Below the pieces are notes generated by a model. It was not told the DNA's origin, made no database searches, and saw only the letters and a list, made by a program, of their open reading frames with translations. Position numbers and translations under genes: made by a program. Of a DNA stretch of 64,000 nt, positions 8,774 through 16,526 are shown one piece after another. Within the stretch, counting starts at the first letter, position 1; the number at the start of each line of letters is the position of its first letter. Source of the DNA: Proteiniborus sp. MB09-C3 (lineage in GTDB: Bacteria > Bacillota > Clostridia > Tissierellales > Proteiniboraceae); contig NZ_CP127161.1 in NCBI RefSeq assembly GCF_030263895.1, positions 62,001-126,000 on the forward strand, written 5' to 3'.

Positions 8774-9049
8774 TTAGCTCAACACCTGTGAGGCTTTTTT
8801 AATACTTTCTATGTCTCCCTTCATGTGAGCTATGTCATTAGCCATATTATCGTGTTCTGCCTTATTTACCTGCGCTAAATGCTCTAATGCTCTAAGAATT
8901 TGGGTATGTTCGTCCAGTTTAATGCTATGCTGATTAAGTATTTCTGAATGATTTTTCAATATCACTGTATGATCATCTAGCTTTGCCTTAATAGGCTCTA
9001 ATTTTTCATCTAGTAAGTCACTTAATACTTTTATCATTTCTTCATCCAC
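8774..9049 (-). CDS. Small predicted coiled-coil protein
   Basis: 91 residues, cytoplasmic, no signal peptide. The middle is a heptad-like repeat rich in His: DDHTVIL, NHSEIL, NQHSIKL, DEHTQIL. I cannot name a function. It resembles the two other small coiled-coil proteins of this window (41295-41564 and 51461-51730) in size, charge and an N-terminal run of acidic and hydrophobic residues. The start is a GTG at 9049 with AAGGTGG seven bases upstream; it has its own terminator, so it is a single-gene unit. Confidence 0.65.
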   Translation of the reverse strand: MDEEMIKVLSDLLDEKLEPIKAKLDDHTVILKNHSEILNQHSIKLDEHTQILRALEHLAQVNKAEHDNMANDIAHMKGDIESIKKASQVLS

Positions 9050-9194
9050 AAACTCACCACCTTATACATATAACTTTTTTCATTTTTCGGACAATAGATA
9101 TATGTTAGATATTATTATATATTATTAATGATGGTTTTGGTAGTGGTAAGTGTAAATATTTTAGAAACAACCTAAGTATAGCTTCCCAGGTCTT

Positions 9195-9665
9195 TCAGTT
9201 TCTCAATGTAGCCTTCATTCTGTTTTCATATAAAATAATATTTATAGCATCATTTATGGAGCCAGTCACTATGTCTGAGTGAGCTAATAGTTTTCCGCTG
9301 CAGCCTTCGTTCTCCATGACAGCTATTGATATTTTGCATATTTTAAACATCTCAATGTCATTGTATCCGTTTCCTACACAAATAGTCTTTTCTGGATTAA
9401 GATTCTCTACTATTTCCTTTTTCGAAAGACTAGCCATTTCCTTTGGGAATGTGGCTACTTTTACACCTAGCTTCATACATTCTTTTTCTACTGTCCCATA
9501 GGTGTCAGCTGTGAGTATATGTATATTAGCATATTCCTTTAGCTTTAATATAAGCTTTTTAGCATCATCTATAAGCTTTCCATCTACTGCTATAGTACCA
9601 TTGTAGTCAAATACTACATTTTCTATCTCTATTTTTCCTATACCTGGTATGTTATAGATTAACAT
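9195..9665 (-). CDS. HAD-superfamily hydrolase, soluble P-type-ATPase-like
   Basis: 156 residues, only the core HAD domain without a cap. Motif I is FDYNGTIAVDG (residues 19-29), where the usual second Asp of DxD is Asn; motif II is ILTADT, motif III a Lys near 80, and motif IV GNGYNDIEMF (about 98-107). This combination matches the family often annotated as soluble P-type ATPase (COG4087) rather than ordinary phosphatases. The substrate is unknown. The Asn may limit phosphatase activity, but the nucleophile Asp20 remains. AGGAGG precedes the ATG. Confidence 0.8.
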   Translation of the reverse strand: MLIYNIPGIGKIEIENVVFDYNGTIAVDGKLIDDAKKLILKLKEYANIHILTADTYGTVEKECMKLGVKVATFPKEMASLSKKEIVENLNPEKTICVGNGYNDIEMFKICKISIAVMENEGCSGKLLAHSDIVTGSINDAINIILYENRMKATLRN

Positions 9666-9735
9666 AAAATATCCTCCTAGAAGTAATTTAGGTTCTATAC
9701 TGGTTATGAATCAATAGCAATATATATTTTAAAAT

Positions 9736-9764
9736 GTTTACTTTTATCCAACTTGTGGTATAAT
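9736..9764 (+). promoter_or_regulatory. Promoter of the plus-strand RNA of the type I toxin locus
   Basis: GTTTAC (9736-9741) and TATAAT (9759-9764) are 17 bases apart. The predicted RNA starts near AAGGTAATCGG at 9771. Confidence 0.6.
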
Positions 9765-9770
9765 AAAAGT

Positions 9771-9859
9771 AAGGTAATCGGTACCGCATGGTGCGGTTGC
9801 CGCAAAGGTGATTTAATTCATATAATCACACTGCGTGCAGGCAGGGTGATTATTTTTTT
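9771..9859 (+). ncRNA. Predicted antitoxin RNA of a type I toxin-antitoxin locus
   Basis: A short RNA predicted from a good promoter to an intrinsic terminator: AATCACaCTGC (9824-9834) pairs with GCAGgGTGATT (9841-9851), followed by seven T. GTGATT at 9808-9813 can pair with the same AATCAC, giving an alternative hairpin. Its 3' end is complementary to the end of the toxin reading frame and the mRNA beyond it. It contains no credible protein gene. Its first 33 bases share two blocks, AAGGTAATCGG and GGTTGCCGC with identical 13-base spacing, with the toxin mRNA leader. Antitoxin function is inference. Confidence 0.65.
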
Positions 9860-9948
9860 CGGCTTTTATCCCTATCTAAATAGGAGATAAGTGATATTAA
9901 TAGTACTCCAAACGCAATCATTAAAGATATCGCTTGATATGTACTCAT
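9850..9948 (-). CDS. Putative type I toxin, 32-residue membrane peptide (holin-like toxin family)
   Basis: An ORF of only 32 residues: MSTYQAISLMIAFGVLLISL, then ISYLDRDKSRKK. It has a single hydrophobic helix (about 5-24) and a charged basic tail, the form of the small hydrophobic toxins annotated as putative holin-like (Hol_Tox) in Firmicutes. A very strong site, AAGGAGG, lies about nine bases before the ATG. A convergent small RNA overlaps its 3' end and the promoter pair supports an expressed locus. The peptide would insert in the membrane and depolarise it if translated freely; toxicity is inferred. Confidence 0.75.
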   Translation of the reverse strand: MSTYQAISLMIAFGVLLISLISYLDRDKSRKK

Positions 9949-9979
9949 ACCACACCACCTCCTTCCTTTGTGAAATGAG

Positions 9980-10012
9980 GCGGCAACCACACCCTGCTTT
10001 TCCGATTACCTT
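9980..10012 (-). repeat. Leader repeat shared by toxin mRNA and antitoxin RNA
   Basis: Read on the minus strand from 10012: AAGGTAATCGG, 13 other bases, then GGTTGCCGC. The same arrangement starts the plus-strand RNA at 9771-9803. The two copies are inverted in the DNA, so both RNAs begin alike. Confidence 0.8.
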
Positions 10013-10018
10013 GTCCAT

Positions 10019-10047
10019 AGTTTACCATATTAGTATAGTATCTTCAA
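10019..10047 (-). promoter_or_regulatory. Promoter of the toxin mRNA
   Basis: TTGAAG (10042-10047) and TAAACT (10019-10024), 17 bases apart on the minus strand. As in the opposite promoter, exactly six bases separate the -10 from AAGGTAATCGG. Confidence 0.55.
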
Positions 10048-10104
10048 TTATTTTATTTTTACTTTATAAAATCTTAACTATCACCACCGCTTCCACGGCT
10101 TCTT

Positions 10105-10848
10105 TTAACCATATATTCCTTCGATATATTCTCTCGTTCTCTTGTCTTCTGGAGCATTAAATATTTTTTCAGTTTCGTCGTATTCCACAAGCTCTCCATC
10201 TAGTATGAATGCTGTATAGTCTGAAATTCTTTTAGCCTGCTGCAAATTATGTGTAACTATAATTATAGTATAGTTCTCTGAAAGCTTCAGAAGCATTTCT
10301 TCTATATTAGCTGTGTTTTTCACATCTAATGCAGAGCAGGGTTCATCTAGCAGCAATACCTCTGGCTCTACTGTAAGAGCTCTTGCTATGCAGAGTCTTT
10401 GTTGTTGTCCACCCGATAGCTTCAATGCAGACATATTTAAATCATTTTTTACTTCCTCTAAAAGTCCAGATACCTTTAATTTACTCTCTACCATTTCATC
10501 AAGCTTTTTTCTGTCCCTTATTCCATAGTACATAGGTGCATAGATAAGATTTTTATATATTGACATTGGAAATGGAGCAGGCTTTTGAAATACTATTCCA
10601 ATTCTTTTTCTTACGTCTTCTTTTGGATAAGATAATATATTTTTCCCGTCAAAAATTATCTCACCCTGTATTCCTCCACCATTTTCTTCTAGCATTCTAT
10701 TTAGAGCCGCTAAAAGAGTTGATTTACCACAGCCTGATGGCCCTATTATTGCGGTTATCTTATTCCTTTTAATTTTCATATTTATATTATTCAGTATTCT
10801 TTTATTTCCATAGTATGCCTCTAAAGAGGCTAATTCAATGATATTCAT
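10105..10848 (-). CDS. pstB: Phosphate ABC transporter ATPase PstB
   Basis: Energises high-affinity phosphate uptake with PstA and PstC. 247 residues with Walker A GPSGCGKST (36-44), Q-loop QKPAPFP, signature LSGGQQQR and Walker B LLLDEPCSALD. The CSALD..NT.NIE stretch and PAPFPMS are characteristic of PstB. The ATG follows the pstA stop directly, with AAGGAG inside the pstA end. It is the last gene of pstSCAB. No phoU or phoPR gene is next to it, so these must lie elsewhere if present. Confidence 0.95.
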   Translation of the reverse strand: MNIIELASLEAYYGNKRILNNINMKIKRNKITAIIGPSGCGKSTLLAALNRMLEENGGGIQGEIIFDGKNILSYPKEDVRKRIGIVFQKPAPFPMSIYKNLIYAPMYYGIRDRKKLDEMVESKLKVSGLLEEVKNDLNMSALKLSGGQQQRLCIARALTVEPEVLLLDEPCSALDVKNTANIEEMLLKLSENYTIIIVTHNLQQAKRISDYTAFILDGELVEYDETEKIFNAPEDKRTREYIEGIYG

Positions 10849-11685
10849 TTATTTAAGCTCCTTTCGTCTAAAGGTTAGAGCTAATGACAGTATATTTATA
10901 ATAAATAAAAGCAATATCAGCACTAATGCTGTTGCATATGATTTTTCTAATGAAATTCCTTCTCCTGTGAGAATGTAAAGGTGAAAAGGTAGTGCCATTA
11001 CTGGAGAAGATAATGATTTTGGAGTAGGGGCAAATATTACTGCTGCTGTAAGTATTATAGGAGCAGCCGCTCCCATGGCAAAGCCTCCTGCAAGTGTTAT
11101 AGCAGATACTATGTCTGCCCTACACATAGGTAATACTAGCTTAAAGAGAGTATATGATTTTGACACTCCAAGGGCATAGGATGAATTGACCAGCGAAAAG
11201 TTGATTTCTCTCAATGTTTTTTCCACCCTTACCTGTATAAAAGGAAATATCATTATTCCTAGAGTTATACCACCAGATAATAATGATCTGCCTAGCTTTA
11301 AATTAGCTACCAAAAGCGTATATCCAAAAAGTCCTAGAACTATAGATGGAACTCCAGCCATACATTGTACTATTACATGAACCATGCTTTCTATTTTTTT
11401 AGATTCACAGTAGAATACGACATATATTGCTGTAGAAATAGCCAGTATCATTGCAAAAATACAAGCAATAAGCGTTAACAGCAAGCTGCCTGCAATAGCT
11501 GGAAATATTCCTCCCTCTGAGCCTAATGGTATGCCTTTAGGTTTTCCAAATATGAATTCAAGATTTATGGAGCCTATCCCATTTTTTGTAATATATGCAA
11601 ATATAAATACCACAGAGGAAAGTACTATTATTGCACTTAATGTAATCCACAATTTAAATAGAATTGCCTTTATTTTTTCTCTCAT
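10849..11685 (-). CDS. pstA: Phosphate ABC transporter permease PstA
   Basis: 278-residue inner-membrane permease with about six helices and the BPD-transporter EAA-like loop (ALGVSKSYTLFKLVLPMCRA near 180-200). The conserved region AAPIILTAAVIFAPTPKSLS and MALPFHLYIL late in the protein match PstA. It sits 22 bases after pstC and abuts pstB, consistent with one operon and a fixed subunit ratio. Confidence 0.92.
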   Translation of the reverse strand: MREKIKAILFKLWITLSAIIVLSSVVFIFAYITKNGIGSINLEFIFGKPKGIPLGSEGGIFPAIAGSLLLTLIACIFAMILAISTAIYVVFYCESKKIESMVHVIVQCMAGVPSIVLGLFGYTLLVANLKLGRSLLSGGITLGIMIFPFIQVRVEKTLREINFSLVNSSYALGVSKSYTLFKLVLPMCRADIVSAITLAGGFAMGAAAPIILTAAVIFAPTPKSLSSPVMALPFHLYILTGEGISLEKSYATALVLILLLFIINILSLALTFRRKELK

Positions 11686-11707
11686 AAATAGGGTCCTCTC
11701 TAATAAT

Positions 11708-12571
11708 TTACAAGCTTATACTTCTCTTTACATAATATATGATTATGTTGATTATCAAAATCATAATCATCAATACAAATCCTGCTGCAAAAAGTCCATG
11801 ATAATGTAAGCTGCCTACCTCTGCCATGCCCATTTCAAGTGCAATAAGTGAAGGTATTGTCTGAGCTTTTCCAAGCAATTTTGGTGCCATAGGTGCATTT
11901 CCTATAACCATCATCACTGCCATGGTTTCCCCCATAGCTCTGCCCAGTGCCAGCACTACTGCTGCTATTATGCCTTTTTTACTCTCTACTAATACAAGCT
12001 TTCTTATAAAATAATTATTTGAAACACCTAGAGCCTGAGAAGAGGATAAATGAGAATTATATACCTTTTCCATAGTTTCATCACAGGTTGATATTATATA
12101 TGGAAGCACCATTAAGGAGAGAAGTATACCTCCTGCTAATACTGACTCTCCAGTGGGAAAATCAAATTTAACCTCAAAAAACTTTACTAACACCAAAAGA
12201 CCTATAAATCCATATACTACTGAAGGTATTCCTCCTAATATATCTATAATTCCTCTGATTATAGTTCTTCTTCTGCCTTTAATATATCCGGATAATAATA
12301 GGGCACTGCCTACACCTATTGGTAATGCTATGACAATGGCTACAAAGGCTACATACAATGTTCCCAGTATTATATTTAGTATTGATAATTTATCCGGAGA
12401 TGACAAAGGGTTCCATATTCTACCTGATATGAATTTGAATATTGATACTTCCTTGAAAAAAACAAAGCTTTCCTTGAATATAAATATTATTACGAAAGCC
12501 AATAGCAATAGAGAAAATAGTGTCAGTAGCTTTATTATAATGCTAAATGCTTTATCTAATATTCTATACAT
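11708..12571 (-). CDS. pstC: Phosphate ABC transporter permease PstC
   Basis: 287-residue membrane permease, partner of PstA. The N-terminal helix (about 10-35) leads into FIFKESFVFFKE, then RIWNPL, and the later GRAMGETMAVMMVIGNAP segment is diagnostic for PstC. The coupling loop reads SQALGVSNNYFIRKLVLVES. The gene is separated from pstS by about 140 bases carrying a dispersed repeat and a hairpin terminator. Confidence 0.93.
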   Translation of the reverse strand: MYRILDKAFSIIIKLLTLFSLLLLAFVIIFIFKESFVFFKEVSIFKFISGRIWNPLSSPDKLSILNIILGTLYVAFVAIVIALPIGVGSALLLSGYIKGRRRTIIRGIIDILGGIPSVVYGFIGLLVLVKFFEVKFDFPTGESVLAGGILLSLMVLPYIISTCDETMEKVYNSHLSSSQALGVSNNYFIRKLVLVESKKGIIAAVVLALGRAMGETMAVMMVIGNAPMAPKLLGKAQTIPSLIALEMGMAEVGSLHYHGLFAAGFVLMIMILIINIIIYYVKRSISL

Positions 12572-12587
12572 ATGTGCACCTCACAAA

Positions 12588-12656
12588 GAAATTCTTCGCT
12601 TCGCTTAGAATGATGCAGACGGGACACCTGTCATCCTAAGCCGTGGCAAAAATCTC
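12588..12656. repeat. Dispersed palindromic repeat, two-arm copy
   Basis: GAAATTCTTCGCTTCGCTTA then GAATGATG forms one arm and TGTCATCCTAAGCC..AAAATCTC the other, with about 13 bases between. It lies between pstS and pstC, downstream (in transcription) of the pstS hairpin. Confidence 0.7.
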
Positions 12657-12664
12657 ATTTAATT

Positions 12665-12699
12665 AAAAAATTCAGAGGACTGCATCCCCTGAATTTTTT
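12665..12699 (-). terminator. Hairpin between pstS and pstC
   Basis: AAAAAATTCAG and CTGAATTTTTT form a strong stem (12665-12699) with A/T tracts on both sides, so it could act in either direction. Placed just after pstS, it would reduce read-through into pstCAB, giving more binding protein than membrane complex. Confidence 0.7.
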
Positions 12700-12714
12700 A
12701 ATGACTAATAATAT

Positions 12715-13638
12715 TTATCTTACAGGTACAAATCCCATTTTTTCTATAGTATCTGCTCCCTTTTCAGATGTGACTAAATCCATAAAAGCTTTCTGTTCAG
12801 GAGTTAATTCTCCTCGCTTAACTGCTATAAGTGGTCTGGATATTTTATATGAACCATTTACTATATTTTCTTCTGTAGCTTCAACTCCATCTACTTTTAG
12901 AGGGATAAGCTTTCCTGCATTTTGATTAACCATTCCAAATGATGCATATCCTATTGCATCCTTATTTTCGATTATTTTAGTTACTAATGCTCCCATTGAT
13001 GGGGATTGTATAGCATCCTCTCTGATTTGTGCTTCTTTCATTACGCTTTTTTGAAATACCTCGTGAGCTCCACCACTTAGGTCTCTGATAACTACTACTA
13101 TTTCCTTATGTGGAAGACTGCTTTCTACTTCATCCCAGTATTTATATTCGCCTGCAAATATCTTTTTTACTTCCTCTGTAGTTAAATCATCTTTTATTTG
13201 TAATATAGGGTTTTCTGGATTTACAGATATTGTTAGCGCATCTATTCCAAGCATAAATACTTTTGCATCCCCTATTTTTTCTAATTCTTCGTCTTTGATT
13301 TCTCTAGCTAGCATACCGAAATCAGAAGTATTATCTAACACTGCCTTAACTCCTGCTCCTGAACCGCCAGCAGATACGTAAATTGCTATATTTTCTTCTG
13401 GAAAGCTTGCATCTACATTGTTCCATGTAGTATTTCCTTCTATAAAATCAGTTGCTATGGCTGAAATTACTGGTGCAAGTGTTGATGAGCCATTGAAAGT
13501 TATTTGAGCTTTAAATGAGCTATCATTGTTATTTTTTTCACCATCCACTGCCTGATTATTTTGTGTACATCCAGTCAATGCTAATGCAAAAACTAATAGT
13601 AAGCTTAACACAATAATTATTGATTTTCTTGTCTTCAT
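12715..13638 (-). CDS. pstS: Phosphate-binding lipoprotein PstS
   Basis: 307 residues. A lipoprotein signal ends in LALTGC (Cys about 24), so the protein is anchored to the outer face of the membrane. The phosphate-binding signature appears as FNGSSTLAPV (48-57), SAGGSGAGVKAV and RDLSGGAHEVFQ, typical of PstS. It is the first gene of the pst operon. The upstream 200 bases contain AATAGAATTCTATT, a 14-base palindrome at 13679-13692, but I cannot identify a Pho box with confidence. Confidence 0.93.
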   Translation of the reverse strand: MKTRKSIIIVLSLLLVFALALTGCTQNNQAVDGEKNNNDSSFKAQITFNGSSTLAPVISAIATDFIEGNTTWNNVDASFPEENIAIYVSAGGSGAGVKAVLDNTSDFGMLAREIKDEELEKIGDAKVFMLGIDALTISVNPENPILQIKDDLTTEEVKKIFAGEYKYWDEVESSLPHKEIVVVIRDLSGGAHEVFQKSVMKEAQIREDAIQSPSMGALVTKIIENKDAIGYASFGMVNQNAGKLIPLKVDGVEATEENIVNGSYKISRPLIAVKRGELTPEQKAFMDLVTSEKGADTIEKMGFVPVR

Positions 13639-13837
13639 TTTATGCCTCCTATGTATAGCTTGTTTTTATTTGTTCCCAATAGAATTCTATTACGAACAAT
13701 AAACTTTTACTAATAGTTTTTGTCTATAGCTAATCCTAACATTATAGATAAATTCTATTACATTAAAAATAATTTTCATTACTTTAAAAAAATAACCCCT
13801 TGCTTCTAGTACCCAAAATCCTTAGATACTATAAATA

Positions 13838-15121
13838 CTACCTTATCCTTTTAGTATTCACAATCACAATAACCATCAGTGCTACAGATAATACTCCACT
13901 AATTATAAACACCTTTAAGCCATATTCAGTAAGAAAGTCTACAAGTGTTTCAATATCAAATTTTCTATTGTCCTTCTCAATTCCATTCTCATTAAAAGCT
14001 TCATCATCAGATGAGCTTTCTGTTCCATCTACATCACTGCTGCCCTTTCCCTTGCCATTCTCTGACTCGTTATGAGATACATACTCTATATTCCCAATGA
14101 TATTTCCATTATCTAAAACCTTTGTGCCCCAATCCGATGACAGCTTATTTATTAGTTCTATTGTATTCTCCCTGTCTTCTCCCTCAGATATATTTGGTTG
14201 TCCTAGCTTTATTCTTCCTGGAATTATACTAGTATTTATTATCCCATCTTTATTTATTTCCATATTGAATATCATAGTTTGGGTAGTTCGTTCTCCTTTA
14301 GCACCAAATACAAAATTGCCTAAACTATAGACAATAGGTCTATTCTTGTAGAACTCAATTCCTTGAAGCACATGAGGATGATGTCCCATTATACAATCTG
14401 CTCCGCTGTCTATTAGCTCTTTAGCTATGGCTACATCATTATCCCTAGGATAATCTGCTTGTTCAGTCCCCCAATGAAGAGACACTATAAGAAAATCCAC
14501 ATTCTCCTTTGCCTGCTGCACTGCCTGAAGCATATTTTTCGCATTGCTGTCATATCCATTAGAAATTCCTGCCCTGTTTTCTGTAGCATACCAATCTACA
14601 TGAGGCGTTACTCTCGAAAAACCTATAAATCCAACATTTACTCCATTTATTTCCCATATAGCAGGTTCATATGCGGCTTTAATATCTTTACCGCCGCCTA
14701 CATATTTGATATTATAGTTCTCTAGATTATCTAGAGTCTCTACAAAGCATTCTCTCCCAAAGTCAAGAGAATGGTTATTAGCAAGTGAAACTCCATTAAT
14801 TCCAGCATTTACTAGACCTTTTAAGGTCTCTGGCTTTGCTCTATATGTATATTGCTTGTCTTGAGGCTCCCCAGCAGTTCCCACTGTACATTCCATATTA
14901 ACTAGTGATAAGTCAGAATCGAGAAGAATCTCCTTCACATTTTCCCAAGGATAATCCACACCATGTTTATCTATGTGGTTTCCTACTGAATCACCTAATA
15001 GCATGTCACCTGCCAACGAAATAGTCACACTATTTTTTCCTGCATAGGAAAAGCTTATAAGAGCTGAAGACAGTACAATAACCACTGAAATAATTGCTAT
15101 GTATTTTTTCTTTATAGTCAT
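13838..15121 (-). CDS. CapA-family (PGA_cap) metallophosphatase-like membrane protein
   Basis: 427 residues. An N-terminal membrane segment (about 7-27) places the domain outside the cell; a second helix near the end (about 398-422) precedes a short basic tail. The calcineurin-like CapA core shows SLAGDMLLGDS (34-44), GVSLANNHSLDFG, LIVSLHWGTE, IMGHHPHVLQG and YSLGNFVFG, with the metal-binding Asp/His residues in place. A low-complexity acidic stretch (about 355-390) links core and C-terminal helix. CapA proteins act in poly-gamma-glutamate synthesis or as surface phosphatases; with no capBC here, the role is uncertain. Confidence 0.85.
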   Translation of the reverse strand: MTIKKKYIAIISVVIVLSSALISFSYAGKNSVTISLAGDMLLGDSVGNHIDKHGVDYPWENVKEILLDSDLSLVNMECTVGTAGEPQDKQYTYRAKPETLKGLVNAGINGVSLANNHSLDFGRECFVETLDNLENYNIKYVGGGKDIKAAYEPAIWEINGVNVGFIGFSRVTPHVDWYATENRAGISNGYDSNAKNMLQAVQQAKENVDFLIVSLHWGTEQADYPRDNDVAIAKELIDSGADCIMGHHPHVLQGIEFYKNRPIVYSLGNFVFGAKGERTTQTMIFNMEINKDGIINTSIIPGRIKLGQPNISEGEDRENTIELINKLSSDWGTKVLDNGNIIGNIEYVSHNESENGKGKGSSDVDGTESSSDDEAFNENGIEKDNRKFDIETLVDFLTEYGLKVFIISGVLSVALMVIVIVNTKRIR

Positions 15122-15248
15122 TTGCTAATTCTCCTTCGAAGTTTTTTTACTTCTACCCTGTTTATTGAACATTATTACATACTATTATCAATAAGGCAAA
15201 ATTATTTATCAATCCTATTAGCTAGACGAATTATTTTAGTTTTTGTTT

Positions 15249-15298
15249 CAAAAAAATAAAATAGGAATAGTTCAAATCTCTAAAAAAAGAACTATTCC
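15249..15298 (-). terminator. Terminator of tdk, displaced by a repeat
   Basis: GGAATAGTTC and GAACTATTCC pair (15264-15298); the minus strand continues TATTTTATTTTTTTG. It lies about 130 bases after the tdk stop, with a dispersed repeat in between. Confidence 0.75.
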
Positions 15299-15313
15299 CA
15301 GCACACCTCGTTT

Positions 15314-15437
15314 TCCGCAGTCTCGAAGCACAGATTTATTTGTCATTCTGAGACGCAGTCGAAGAATCTTATGTTTTCAATGCATGAGAGCTCCTTCGCT
15401 GACGCTCTGGATGACAAAAAGGACTTTTTCAGTGGCC
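15314..15437. repeat. Long dispersed palindromic repeat overlapping the end of tdk
   Basis: Two arms, TGTCATTCTGAGACGCAGTC..GAAGAATCTT and GAGCTCCTTCGCTGACGCTC..GGATGACA, around ATGTTTTCAATGCAT. The right end is GGACTTTTTCAGTGGCC; the left end is degenerate. The window gap 15122-15428 contains only this element and the tdk terminator. Confidence 0.8.
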
Positions 15438-16034
15438 TTTAAAACCAGCCCTATGCATTTTTTCTCTAATATAACATTCTCCGCAAAGTGATTCATATTC
15501 AATATTGTTTTCACGATCTATGGCTACTTGCTCACCTTCAAATATATATTTACCGTTTACTTTTCTTGCATTGCATATTGCTTTTTTGCCACATGAGCAA
15601 ATAGTTTTTAACTCCTCTATACTGTGTGCTATAAGTAACAGTCTCTCACTACCTTCAAAGCCTACCATCTGAAAATCAGTTCTAAGTCCATAGCAAATGA
15701 CTGGAATATTCATCTTTACTGCAATCTCAAAAAATTCATCAATTTGATGCTTTGGAAAGAATTGTGCTTCATCTACAAGAATACAATCTATTTTCCAATT
15801 TTCCTCGTTCCATTTCTCAACTACATCATAAACATTTTTTTCCCTCTCCAATAACAGGTCAACATCCCTAGTTATACCTAATCTAGATACTACCTGATTT
15901 CCTCCCTTAGTATCTATTAAAGGCTTTATTATAATGACCTTCATGCCTCTTTCTTCATAGTTATAGGCTACCTGCATCAGGTTAGTTGATTTGCCACAGT
16001 TCATCGCTCCATATCTAAAATATAACTTGGCCAA
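15429..16034 (-). CDS. tdk: Thymidine kinase (zinc-containing class II)
   Basis: Phosphorylates thymidine to dTMP in salvage. 201 residues from a TTG at 16034, which has GGGGGTG seven bases upstream and gives the family N-terminus MAKLYFRYGAMNCGKSTNLM. A longer frame begins at 16073 but adds 13 unrelated residues. The P-loop is GAMNCGKST (9-17), the DEAQFF motif follows near 89, and CSCGKKAICNARK with CGECY late in the chain supplies the four zinc cysteines. The last codons (Gly-His-stop) come from the inverted end of a dispersed repeat, so the tail may have been remodelled by insertion. Confidence 0.95.
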   Translation of the reverse strand: MAKLYFRYGAMNCGKSTNLMQVAYNYEERGMKVIIIKPLIDTKGGNQVVSRLGITRDVDLLLEREKNVYDVVEKWNEENWKIDCILVDEAQFFPKHQIDEFFEIAVKMNIPVICYGLRTDFQMVGFEGSERLLLIAHSIEELKTICSCGKKAICNARKVNGKYIFEGEQVAIDRENNIEYESLCGECYIREKMHRAGFKGH

Positions 16035-16062
16035 CTTGCTACACCCCCAAAATATCAAGTAA

Positions 16063-16103
16063 GTCAAAAACAATAAAGGTTAGAAGCCAATGGCATCTAA
16101 CCT
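16063..16103 (-). terminator. Terminator of rpmE
   Basis: AGGTTAG and CTAACCT with inner CCATTGG form a hairpin (16077-16103), followed on the minus strand by TTATTGTTTTTG, just upstream of tdk. Confidence 0.75.
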
Positions 16104-16125
16104 ATCAGACAGACCTAAGTAGTTA

Positions 16126-16326
16126 TTATTTAATACCGTATTTTTTCTTGAATTTATCAACGCGTCCGCCTTTGTCAACAAATTTTTGACGTCCTGTAAA
16201 GAATGGATGACATTCTGAACAAATTTCTACTTTTAATTCATCCTTAACTGAACCTGTTTCGAATGTATTTCCACATGCACATGTTACAGTAGCTTTTTTG
16301 TAGTTTGGATGGATTCCTGCTTTCAT
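16126..16326 (-). CDS. rpmE: 50S ribosomal protein L31 (zinc type)
   Basis: 66 residues, starting [16 protein letters not shown]. Two CxxC pairs (CACG near 16 and CSEC near 36) make this the zinc-binding form, the one degraded or replaced under zinc starvation in bacteria that keep a second L31. The frame extends to a GTG at 16335, but that overlaps the ribosome site; GAGGTG lies six bases before the ATG at 16326. It follows rho as in Bacillus. Confidence 0.96.
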   Translation of the reverse strand: MKAGIHPNYKKATVTCACGNTFETGSVKDELKVEICSECHPFFTGRQKFVDKGGRVDKFKKKYGIK

Positions 16327-16493
16327 TGATTTCACCTCTCTTCAAACTCTGTTAACTGTATATTTAAAAGTAATCAGTTTTCAACTAGTATAGTATAGCA
16401 TAAATTTATAAGCATTTCAATAAAATAATACAGGCAAATCCTAGCTTGTCATCTTTAACGTTGGGGGGAGGATCTTCTATTTATTGAAAACAG

Positions 16494-16524
16494 GAGATTC
16501 TTCGACTTCTTCTCAGAATGACAA
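16494..16524. repeat. Dispersed palindromic repeat, short copy
   Basis: GAGATTCTTCGACTTCTTCT then CAGAATGACA, directly after the rho stop codon region and before rpmE. Confidence 0.6.
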
Positions 16525-16526
16525 AA

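Noticed and set aside
9891-10160. Plus-strand reading frame of 89 codons over the toxin locus
   Set aside because: It is opposite the toxin leader and the pstB end, has no ribosome site, and its product has no family features; the toxin peptide and RNA explain the region better.
13640-13837. Pho box upstream of pstS
   Set aside because: I looked for TTAACA-like direct repeats and found only the palindrome AATAGAATTCTATT and AT-rich sequence, not enough for a call.
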